From: Erysipelotrichaceae bacterium
GTDB lineage: Bacteria > Bacillota_I > Bacilli_A > Erysipelotrichales > Erysipelotrichaceae
Reading direction: 5' to 3'
NCBI GenBank assembly: GCA_900770275.1
Contig: CAAGJS010000124.1
Span: 1 to 11,461 of the forward strand
Length of the DNA stretch: 11,461 nucleotides
The translations under genes and the position numbers were made by a program. Each line of letters begins with the position of its first letter. The first letter of the stretch is position 1. Below are positions 6,040 through 11,461 of this stretch, one piece after another. Under the pieces are notes generated by a model. The model was not told the origin of the DNA, did not search any database, and was given only the letters and a program-made list of their open reading frames with translations.

Positions 6040-6633
6040 ATGGATATTACGGCAATTGATTTTGAAACCGCCAACGGTTCGCCGGCATCGGTATGTTCGG
6101 TTGCACTGGCAACGATGGATGAGTTTGGCTCCATTGAGACGCCATACTCTTCTTTGATCCGGCCGGCGGATAATGTGTCTTCCTTCTGGCCGATGAACAT
6201 TTCGATTCACGGCATTCATCCTGCGGATGTCTCCGGGGCGCCTTCCTTTCGCGAGGTTCTCTGGGAGATGCGGCCGTATCTGAGTGATCATCTGGTGTGT
6301 GCACACAATGCGGGCTTCGATATGGGATGTCTTGCGGCGGCGTGTGAGAACTGCGGCTTAAAGATCCCCGAGGTGCAGTGGTTTGATACCGTGGTCCTTT
6401 CGCGGCGGCTTTGGCCGCAGCTGAGCCATCATCGGCTGAATGATGTGTGCGACTATCTTGGCATAGAGCTGAATCATCACCATGCGGACAGCGATGCGGC
6501 AGGTTGTTTGCAGATTGTGGCCAATGCCATGAATCAGACGGGTATTTTTGATATCCAGGCGCTTTTGAAAGAGTATGGGGTTCCGGTTTACACTCTGTCC
6601 GCGCGGACGGGCCGTTCGCACAGAAAGAAATAG
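6040..6633 (+). CDS. DEDDh-type 3'-5' exonuclease (DnaQ/PolC-epsilon domain)
   Basis: This 197-residue protein is a stand-alone exonuclease of the DnaQ-like fold that would remove nucleotides from DNA or RNA 3' ends using two metal ions. The four acidic residues and the histidine are visible: DFE in motif I (D7, E9), HNAGFD in motif II (D94), and H147 with D152 in motif III (HxAxxDA pattern). Between motifs I and II the IHGI stretch is the usual family segment. The last 40 residues (FDIQALLKEYG onward, ending in a basic tail) lie outside the catalytic domain and may bind nucleic acid. It begins three bases after the ArsR stop with only a weak ribosome-binding site (GGAA at 6031-6034), so its translation probably depends on the upstream gene. 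It may be a housekeeping proofreader or RNA-trimming enzyme; the specific substrate cannot be told. Confidence 0.9.
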   Translation: MDITAIDFETANGSPASVCSVALATMDEFGSIETPYSSLIRPADNVSSFWPMNISIHGIHPADVSGAPSFREVLWEMRPYLSDHLVCAHNAGFDMGCLAAACENCGLKIPEVQWFDTVVLSRRLWPQLSHHRLNDVCDYLGIELNHHHADSDAAGCLQIVANAMNQTGIFDIQALLKEYGVPVYTLSARTGRSHRKK

Positions 6634-6645
6634 GATATAAGGATA

Positions 6646-6659
6646 CTGAAAATTTTCAG
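6646..6659. repeat. Perfect 14-base palindrome CTGAAAATTTTCAG
   Basis: This perfect inverted repeat without a spacer starts 13 bases after the exonuclease stop. It is not followed by a T-run, so it is a poor terminator. Its place just upstream of a strong promoter suggests a protein-binding site. Confidence 0.6.
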
Positions 6660-6663
6660 CGTG

Positions 6664-6680
6664 ATGCAAAACGTTTACAT
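6664..6680. promoter_or_regulatory. Candidate operator: 17-base inverted repeat over the -35 box
   Basis: ATGCAAA-ACG-TTTACAT has seven-base arms matching at six of seven positions around a three-base centre, and it covers the TTTACA -35 box. A dimeric repressor bound here would block the promoter. The core AAAACGTTTACA also resembles a CcpA cre site but lacks its leading TG. Confidence 0.4.
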
Positions 6681-6701
6681 TTTCTGTAATAGTGGTATAA
6701 T
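6674..6701 (+). promoter_or_regulatory. Strong sigma-A promoter of the pyrophosphatase-like gene
   Basis: TTTACA (6674-6679, one mismatch to TTGACA) is followed after 16 bases by a perfect TATAAT (6696-6701), preceded by TGG (6693-6695), an extended -10. The predicted start near 6708 leaves a 29-base leader containing the GAGGGA ribosome-binding site at 6727-6732. It is the closest match to consensus in the window. Confidence 0.8.
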
Positions 6702-6736
6702 GTTTTTTGTCATTGAACGATTTTGTGAGGGAATGC

Positions 6737-7126
6737 ATGGCTGAATACGAAAACAATGCCTTTTTCTGGCAGAAGCTGGATACTCTGTACCTTTCCAGTT
6801 CCATTCGTCAGATTCATAAGAAGGGGGAACATCATTCGGAGTTTGCCAATCTGGTTTACCCGGTTGATTATGCTCATCTGACGGATACGAATGATAATCC
6901 GGAGGGAGTATCGGTTTATCTTGGGTCCGGTTCTCGTTCGCAGATTTCGGCGATTGTCGTAGCGGCCGACATTCTGAAGAAGACGCTGGATGTAAAGATT
7001 CTTGCCGGCTGTAATGAAGAGGAAGAAAATGCTGTTCTTCGTTTCCTGAATCAGACGGATTATCAGAAGACGGTTCTTCTGCACCGCGGCAGTAAGATTC
7101 CTGCCTGGGGCGTCAGTGCGGACTGA
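6737..7126 (+). CDS. Short inorganic-pyrophosphatase-like protein, probably degenerate at the metal site
   Basis: This 129-residue protein resembles, to my recollection, a short Firmicutes protein group related to family I soluble pyrophosphatases. The matching parts are the YPVDY block (41-45), the following Gly-x-x-V-x-x-GS segment (57-65), the AIVVAADILKK helix (72-82), the VKILAGCNEEE stretch (86-96) and an LLHR ending (114-117). In active relatives the loop after YPV-x-Y carries metal-binding aspartates (DG...D). Here the matching loop reads NDNPEGVSVYLGS, with Asn54 and Ser59 where I would expect Asp. Catalysis may therefore be lost or changed. The start at ATG 6737 has GAGGGA at 6727-6732; the open frame runs back to a TTG at 6707, which lies upstream of the predicted transcription start. 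The gene stands alone between its own promoter and a terminator. Family assignment is tentative. Confidence 0.6.
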   Translation: MAEYENNAFFWQKLDTLYLSSSIRQIHKKGEHHSEFANLVYPVDYAHLTDTNDNPEGVSVYLGSGSRSQISAIVVAADILKKTLDVKILAGCNEEEENAVLRFLNQTDYQKTVLLHRGSKIPAWGVSAD

Positions 7127-7164
7127 TCGAAACACATACAGAACAATTGAATAGGTACACAAGA

Positions 7165-7195
7165 CGGAGGGGGCAATGGCTCTCTCCGCTTTATT
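7165..7195 (+). terminator. Intrinsic terminator of the pyrophosphatase-like gene
   Basis: CGGAGGGGGC (7165-7174) pairs with GCTCTCTCCG (7179-7188) over ten base pairs including two G-T pairs, with an AATG loop, followed by CTTTATT. It lies 39 bases after the stop codon. The T-run is interrupted, so strength is moderate. Confidence 0.7.
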
Positions 7196-7224
7196 GGTAC
7201 GGTGATAATTTAGAATTTTTACCA

Positions 7225-7233
7225 TGTTAAGAT
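7225..7233 (+). promoter_or_regulatory. Extended -10 promoter of the glycosidase gene, predicted leaderless
   Basis: TGT-TAAGAT (7225-7233) matches the extended -10 pattern TGnTATAAT with two mismatches in the hexamer. Exactly six bases separate it from the ATG at 7240, so the predicted first transcribed base is the A of the start codon. No ribosome-binding site or good -35 box is present. Confidence 0.55.
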
Positions 7234-7239
7234 AGTCGC

Positions 7240-9858
7240 ATGAAGTGTTTGACAAGTGTATTTATGATCATTGTCCTGTTATTGACAGGATGTGTTCCGG
7301 CATCGGCGGAAGAAAATGATGTGCCTGATCTTTCTCAGAGGATGAACGGCTTTAATGAGGGCTGGCTTTTTTCGCTGCAGGAAAATGAAGAGGAAGATGA
7401 TTCACAGTATGCGGATCCTTCATTTGCGGACAGTTCGTGGAAGAACATTTCTCTTCCGCATGACTGGTCGATATCCCTTGCCTATGACGAGAACGGAGAG
7501 GCGGAGAGCGGATTTCTTCCCGGGGGTACGGGCTGGTATCGGAAGAGGTTCGTGGTTCCTTCTTCTTTGAAAGGCAAGCGGATCTCGGTGGTATTTGACG
7601 GTGTCTATCAACGGGCAGAGGTTTATCTTAACGGGCATCGGCTTGGCTGGCATCCGGATGGCTATACCTCGTTTTCGTTGAATCTGAGTGATTATCTGAT
7701 CGCTGATGGCAAGACTGAAAATGTCCTGGTTGTGCGCGTTGAAAATCCGCAGCCCAACAGCCGCTGGTATACAGGCAGCGGCATCTACCGGGATGTGTGG
7801 CTGAAGGTGACGGATCCAGTCTTTGTGGATGAGGATGCGACTGCCGTTCGCTACGATGTCAGTCAGCTGAAAGAAACCGGAAGCACACGCACCCAGGCCG
7901 GCATCGCTCTTTGCAATGATGGTGCAAGTGATGTGGAAGTGACGGTACACAGTGTGCTGCGTGATCCGAATGGTAAGGTGGTTGGTGAAACCTCTTCGCG
8001 GGTGACTGTCAAAGCACAGCAGACGACAACCGTTTCGCAGAACATTGAGGGGCGGGATGTGACGCTGTGGTCGGTGGATGATCCTGAGCAGTATACGTGG
8101 GAGATCGCTGTTTCTTCTTCGGATGGCAGTGATGCGGTTTCGATGCCGTTTGGTTATCGCTATGCGGAATGGGACGCGGATCATGGGTTCTTCCTCAATG
8201 GGAAGGCGATGAAGCTGCAGGGCGTCTGTCTTCATCAGGATTATGGAGCTCTTGGAACGGCCTGCTATGAGGCGGGGGTGGAGCGGCAGCTGGATAAGCT
8301 GAAGCTGATGGGTATCAATGCGATCCGTTCGGCGCATAATGCGGCGGGACGTACTCTTCGTACGCTTTGTGCAGAGAAGGGAATTCTGTTGATTGAGGAA
8401 GGCTTTGATACCTACATCTATCCGAAAAACGGAAACGTCAACGATGGCAGCAGCTTCTTTCGGGAGACGGTTGGCAGTGACAATGGAATTGAACATGCGC
8501 GCAGCGATGAGACGTGGGGTGAATATGCGTCGCGGCGGATGGTCCAGGAGTCGCGCAATAATCCGGCCGTGATCATGTATTCGATCGGCAATGAGCTGCT
8601 GGGCAATATCAGCGGAGATACAAAAGACTATCCAAAGTATGCCCAAGACATCATTTCCTGGATCAAGGACGAGAATCCGGATGCGGTGGTAACGATCGGC
8701 GATAATATGGCTGGCAGCGGCAATGCAGTTCAGCTTGCCATGGATCAGGAACTTGCGGATGCGGGCGGCGTCGTTGGCTTCAATTATGCCAGCGGCGATG
8801 TGTATGATTCGATGCATGCGTCGTATCCGGACTGGTGTCTGTACGGTTCTGAGACGGCGAGTGCTCTGAGCAGCCGTGGCTGGTATTCCAGCATGGGGAT
8901 CGATGAAGAGAATCTGCAGGTTACTGCCTATGATGAGGCACATGTCAGCTGGGGAACTAGCGCCCAGCAGGCCTGGAAAGATGTGATTTCGCGCGATTAT
9001 GTCGGGGGAGAGTTCATTTGGATGGGCTGGGACTATCTCGGGGAGCCGGAGCCATGGAATGGGCTGGAGAGCGGATCCGTGAGCGGACAGGGGGCTTCTC
9101 CGAAGTCTTCCTATTTCGGCGTCGTTGATACGGCTGGTTTTGAGAAGGATACGTATTACTTCTACATGAGTCAGTGGAACCAAAAGGTGACGACGCTTCA
9201 TATTCTTCCCGACTGGAATGTCGAGGACGTGGTGAAGGATGGACTTGGCCGTGTGCGGATTGATGTCTACAGCAATGCGGCGAGCGTGGAGCTGTTCCGC
9301 AATGGCATATCGCTGGGCAGGAAATATTTCACAAAGCAGACGACGGCAGCCGGCTATACGTACCAGACCTGTGATGGGAAGATGTATCTGTCCTGGGATG
9401 TGTGGTACTGGCCAGGGGAGATTACGGCGAAGGCCTACGACGAAGAGGGAAACGAGATCACGGATACCGTGGGACGCTCTTGTGTAAAGACGTCTTCTTC
9501 GCCTGCGCAGGTTGTTCTTACGGCGGACAGGACAGAGCTGTCTGCGGATGGCAAAGATCTTGCGTTTATTACGGCAGAAATTCAGGACAGTGATGGCAAT
9601 CCGGTCTATGGAGCGAGCGTGGATCTCAACTTTACCTTGGAGGGAGAGGGAAGGATCATCGGCGTCGATAACGGGGATCCGACGGATCTTTCTTCCTGTC
9701 AGGGCAGTGATGACAGCCATGCGAGCCGCCGGACATTCTCGGGAAAGGCACTGATCATTGTGCAGACGAATAAGACGGCTGGGAAAATAACCCTTACGGC
9801 GGAAGGCGATGGGCTTGAGGCGGGAACCGTTGAAATAGATACAAAATCCTCTGAATGA
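7240..9858 (+). CDS. Lipid-anchored glycoside hydrolase family 2 enzyme (beta-galactosidase-like) with C-terminal Ig-like domain
   Basis: This 872-residue surface enzyme belongs to GH2 and would release terminal beta-linked sugars outside the cell. A short signal peptide ends in the lipobox LTGC (C18). The parts in order are the jelly-roll sugar-binding domain (about 36-190, with WYRKRF and SRWYTGSGIYRDVW), an Ig-like domain (about 195-305) and the TIM barrel (about 310-600). In the barrel, the acid/base is E452 (IGNEL) and the nucleophile E538 (YGSET). A DUF4982-like beta domain follows (about 645-745), and a Big_1-type Ig domain (about 757-868) carries SADGKDLAFITAEIQDSDGNPV. The closest style is BgaA-like beta-galactosidase; beta-glucuronidase or galacturonidase activity is not excluded. 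No sugar transporter or regulator gene is adjacent. The start at 7240 lacks a Shine-Dalgarno site. A strong terminator follows, so it is monocistronic. Confidence 0.93.
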   Translation: MKCLTSVFMIIVLLLTGCVPASAEENDVPDLSQRMNGFNEGWLFSLQENEEEDDSQYADPSFADSSWKNISLPHDWSISLAYDENGEAESGFLPGGTGWYRKRFVVPSSLKGKRISVVFDGVYQRAEVYLNGHRLGWHPDGYTSFSLNLSDYLIADGKTENVLVVRVENPQPNSRWYTGSGIYRDVWLKVTDPVFVDEDATAVRYDVSQLKETGSTRTQAGIALCNDGASDVEVTVHSVLRDPNGKVVGETSSRVTVKAQQTTTVSQNIEGRDVTLWSVDDPEQYTWEIAVSSSDGSDAVSMPFGYRYAEWDADHGFFLNGKAMKLQGVCLHQDYGALGTACYEAGVERQLDKLKLMGINAIRSAHNAAGRTLRTLCAEKGILLIEEGFDTYIYPKNGNVNDGSSFFRETVGSDNGIEHARSDETWGEYASRRMVQESRNNPAVIMYSIGNELLGNISGDTKDYPKYAQDIISWIKDENPDAVVTIGDNMAGSGNAVQLAMDQELADAGGVVGFNYASGDVYDSMHASYPDWCLYGSETASALSSRGWYSSMGIDEENLQVTAYDEAHVSWGTSAQQAWKDVISRDYVGGEFIWMGWDYLGEPEPWNGLESGSVSGQGASPKSSYFGVVDTAGFEKDTYYFYMSQWNQKVTTLHILPDWNVEDVVKDGLGRVRIDVYSNAASVELFRNGISLGRKYFTKQTTAAGYTYQTCDGKMYLSWDVWYWPGEITAKAYDEEGNEITDTVGRSCVKTSSSPAQVVLTADRTELSADGKDLAFITAEIQDSDGNPVYGASVDLNFTLEGEGRIIGVDNGDPTDLSSCQGSDDSHASRRTFSGKALIIVQTNKTAGKITLTAEGDGLEAGTVEIDTKSSE

Positions 9859-9873
9859 TGTGAATGCAAACTC

Positions 9874-9912
9874 TTCAGCATACGAATCGGGCGAAACGTA
9901 TGCTGAATTTTT
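9874..9912 (+). terminator. Strong intrinsic terminator after the glycosidase gene
   Basis: TTCAGCATACG (9874-9884) pairs perfectly with CGTATGCTGAA (9897-9907) over eleven base pairs around a twelve-base loop and is followed by TTTTTATTT. It begins 15 bases after the glycosidase stop and isolates that gene from cdsA. Confidence 0.92.
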
Positions 9913-9937
9913 ATTTGGTGGCGATTAGGATAACGTT

Positions 9938-10717
9938 ATGAAAAATAACTTTCGTACGCGGGCAGTGACGGCTGCCATCCTGGTTGCGGTTGTTCTTCCG
10001 TGCCTGATTCTGGGCGGGCAATGGATGCGGGTTCTTCTCATTTTGATCGGCCTGTTTGGTGCCTGGGAAATCAGCGGTCTTCAGCTGAAGGACACAAGAC
10101 GTGTCGTATTGACGGCAATTCTGTGGATTGTGATGGCGGCTATGGTTTTCGCTGATGGTGCGATTCTTCCGGCGGCACTTGGTGTATGGTTCATTGGTCT
10201 GGCAGTTCTGTGTCTGATCCCGGGTTTTGTGACAATTGATCATGCCTGCACGGCTTACTGTCTCAGTGTGATCATGGTGATGGCTGCGCGGTCAACGGCT
10301 GCGATTTACGGAACGGCCGATGGCTGGAAACTGATGTTCTATATTGTGATGATCTGTACGGTTGCGGATACGGGGGCGTATCTGTTTGGCTCATGGCTTG
10401 GTAAACATCCGATGGCGCCGTTGATTTCTCCGCATAAGACATGGGAAGGGGCAATCGGCGGATACGTTTGCTCTGCTGTTCTGTCTTATATGTTCGCTGT
10501 GCTGGCACTTTCGAATTTGGGCGGCTGGCGGCTGCTTGTCTGCTGTCTGGTGCTGCCCGCAGCGGCGGAAGTTGGTGATCTGATCTTTTCCATGATCAAG
10601 CGGCACTGGAAGATCAAGGATTATGGAACCCTTCTGCCGGGACATGGCGGCGTGCTGGATCGTTTTGATTCGCTGATCGTTGTGCTGACGGTGTTTTCAC
10701 TGTTTGCGGGTCTTTGA
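9938..10717 (+). CDS. cdsA: Phosphatidate cytidylyltransferase (CDP-diglyceride synthase)
   Basis: CdsA makes CDP-diacylglycerol from phosphatidic acid and CTP in the membrane, the branch point for phosphatidylglycerol and other phospholipids. The 259-residue protein has about seven or eight hydrophobic helices. It also has DTGAYLFGSWLGKH (144-157), ISPHKTWEGAIGG (163-175), and the full CTP-transferase signature at 218-244: S-x2-KR-x4-KD-x-G, then the LPGHGGVLDRFD block. Length is normal. The start ATG at 9938 has AGGA at 9927-9930 with seven-base spacing. In many Firmicutes cdsA lies in the uppS-cdsA-dxr-rseP cluster. Here it stands outside that cluster, beginning right after a terminator, and is followed 23 bases later by a patatin-like gene. 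It could be a second copy or the only one; the window cannot tell. Confidence 0.95.
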   Translation: MKNNFRTRAVTAAILVAVVLPCLILGGQWMRVLLILIGLFGAWEISGLQLKDTRRVVLTAILWIVMAAMVFADGAILPAALGVWFIGLAVLCLIPGFVTIDHACTAYCLSVIMVMAARSTAAIYGTADGWKLMFYIVMICTVADTGAYLFGSWLGKHPMAPLISPHKTWEGAIGGYVCSAVLSYMFAVLALSNLGGWRLLVCCLVLPAAAEVGDLIFSMIKRHWKIKDYGTLLPGHGGVLDRFDSLIVVLTVFSLFAGL

Positions 10718-10740
10718 GGATCAGGAAGAAGGTTAGATAA

Positions 10741-11461
10741 ATGAGACGTGGTTTGGTCATGGAAGGCGGTGCGATGCGCGGCATGTTCACCGCCGGTGTG
10801 ATTGATGTTCTGATGGAGAACAATCTTTACCCGGAAGGGGCGGTTGGCGTTTCGGCCGGCGCCGCCTTCGGGTGCAATATTAAGTCGCATCAGATTGGAA
10901 GAGTCATCCGCTACAATGTGCGCTTTGCAAGAAACTGGCGGTATTGCAGCTGGAGATCTTTTTTTCTGACCGGTGATCTGTATGGGGCGAAGTTCTGCTA
11001 CGATACGCTGCCAAAGAAACTGGACATCTGGGACACGAAGACCTTCGCTGCGGATCCGATGGAATTCTACATTACGGCAACGGATATCAATAACGGCAAG
11101 CCTCTGTACCATCTCTGCACGGATGGCGGTGAGGATGATCTTCTCTGGATGCGGGGAAGTGCATCGATGCCGATTGTCTCTAAGCCGGTCGCTGTGGATG
11201 GCTACCGGATTCTTGATGGCGGTATCAGCGATTCGATCCCGCTGCAGTTTCTCGAAGAAAAGGGATACGACCATTGCGTCGTGATTCTGACCCAGCCGGA
11301 ATCATATCGGAAAGAAGAATATTCCAAAGCACAGCTGGATGGACTGCACTTCCTGCTTCGAAAGATGCCGGCGATCTACGATCAGCTTGCGCGGCGCGCA
11401 GACTTCTACAACCAGGAGGTTGCAGAAGTAAGGCGGCAGGAAGAAGTCGGAAATGTTGTCG
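10741..11461 (+). CDS. Patatin-like phospholipase (YjjU/COG4667 type), right-edge partial
   Basis: The frame is open from ATG 10741 to the right edge, giving 240 codons of a patatin-family acyl hydrolase, which would cleave fatty acids from phospholipids or other lipids. It shows the oxyanion-hole glycine motif GGAMRG (9-14), the nucleophile elbow GVSAG (36-40, Ser38) and the second half of the Ser-Asp dyad, DGG (159-161, Asp159). The region between, with ITATDINNGKPLY (111-123) and MRGSASMPIV (137-146), is typical of the bacterial branch that includes E. coli YjjU. No signal peptide is seen, so it is probably cytoplasmic or membrane-associated. The start is supported by GAAGG about eight bases upstream. 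It lies 23 bases after cdsA on the same strand with no terminator between, so the two are probably co-transcribed. The C-terminus is outside the window. Confidence 0.93.
   Translation, partial: MRRGLVMEGGAMRGMFTAGVIDVLMENNLYPEGAVGVSAGAAFGCNIKSHQIGRVIRYNVRFARNWRYCSWRSFFLTGDLYGAKFCYDTLPKKLDIWDTKTFAADPMEFYITATDINNGKPLYHLCTDGGEDDLLWMRGSASMPIVSKPVAVDGYRILDGGISDSIPLQFLEEKGYDHCVVILTQPESYRKEEYSKAQLDGLHFLLRKMPAIYDQLARRADFYNQEVAEVRRQEEVGNVV

Noticed and set aside
6666..6679. CcpA cre site
   Set aside because: The sequence matches about twelve of fourteen positions of the cre consensus, but the leading TG is missing. I kept it only as a generic inverted-repeat operator.
6707..6736. TTG start for the pyrophosphatase-like protein
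   Set aside because: The predicted transcription start is near 6708, so this codon would not be translated; GAGGGA precedes ATG 6737.
7141..7239. Riboswitch or small RNA before the glycosidase gene
   Set aside because: The only hairpin is explained as the terminator of the upstream gene, and the remaining bases show no conserved-looking fold.
7420..9720. A 766-codon open frame on the minus strand opposite the glycosidase gene
   Set aside because: The plus-strand frame carries complete GH2 domains and catalytic residues, while the antisense frame has no recognisable domain. It is most simply a by-product of codon bias.
9926..9940. Fourth leaderless start, at cdsA (TAGGAT six bases before ATG 9938)
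   Set aside because: TAGGAT is a poor -10 match, and the same bases contain an AGGA ribosome-binding site with ideal spacing, so an ordinary leader is equally likely.
1..11461. CRISPR arrays, complete insertion sequences, prophage genes or attachment sites
   Set aside because: No regularly spaced repeats, transposase core, terminal inverted repeats or integrase were seen; the single tRNA gene is not flanked by a duplicated end.

Overview
The window is a compact, roughly half-GC stretch of a low-complexity-free bacterial chromosome. Gene content (xpt, an M32 carboxypeptidase, tgt, a patatin-like lipase, Cof-type HAD phosphatase), purine-rich Shine-Dalgarno sites and short gaps all point to a Firmicute. 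A gut-type member of the Erysipelotrichia is my best guess; this is an inference from protein style, since no marker gene such as rRNA is present. I see no phage, CRISPR array or intact insertion sequence. The region looks mostly like ordinary chromosome.

Layout. Positions 1-213 hold the tail of an unidentified protein ending in a basic AT-hook-like stretch. A small lipoprotein of unknown function follows (298-849). A two-way terminator then separates it from a convergent tRNA-Arg(CCG) on the minus strand (922-998). From 1043 to 3956 a tightly coupled three-gene operon encodes a HAD phosphatase, a metallocarboxypeptidase and xanthine phosphoribosyltransferase. It meets the minus-strand tgt gene (tRNA-guanine transglycosylase) at a shared bidirectional terminator. 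tgt is divergent, across only 41 bases, from a second three-gene operon: a small two-helix membrane protein, an ArsR/SmtB-type regulator with an apparently complete zinc site, and a DEDDh exonuclease.

A short protein resembling a degenerate inorganic pyrophosphatase (6737-7126) has its own strong promoter, with two palindromic candidate operators. Then come a surface-lipoprotein family 2 glycoside hydrolase (7240-9858), a strong terminator, and a membrane-lipid pair: cdsA followed by a patatin-like phospholipase that runs off the right edge.

The least ordinary features are not gene families. (1) Three transcription units (tgt, the membrane-protein operon and the glycosidase) have extended or near-consensus -10 boxes placed so that transcription should begin at or within about three bases of the start codon, with no ribosome-binding site, so leaderless mRNAs are predicted. 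(2) The ArsR protein carries the D-x-H-x10-H-x2-E spacing of the SmtB zinc site without a metal exporter beside it. (3) The pyrophosphatase-like protein lacks expected metal-binding aspartates. (4) Tgt has Thr in place of a usually conserved Leu near the base-binding pocket. I did not find a clearly new multi-gene system.
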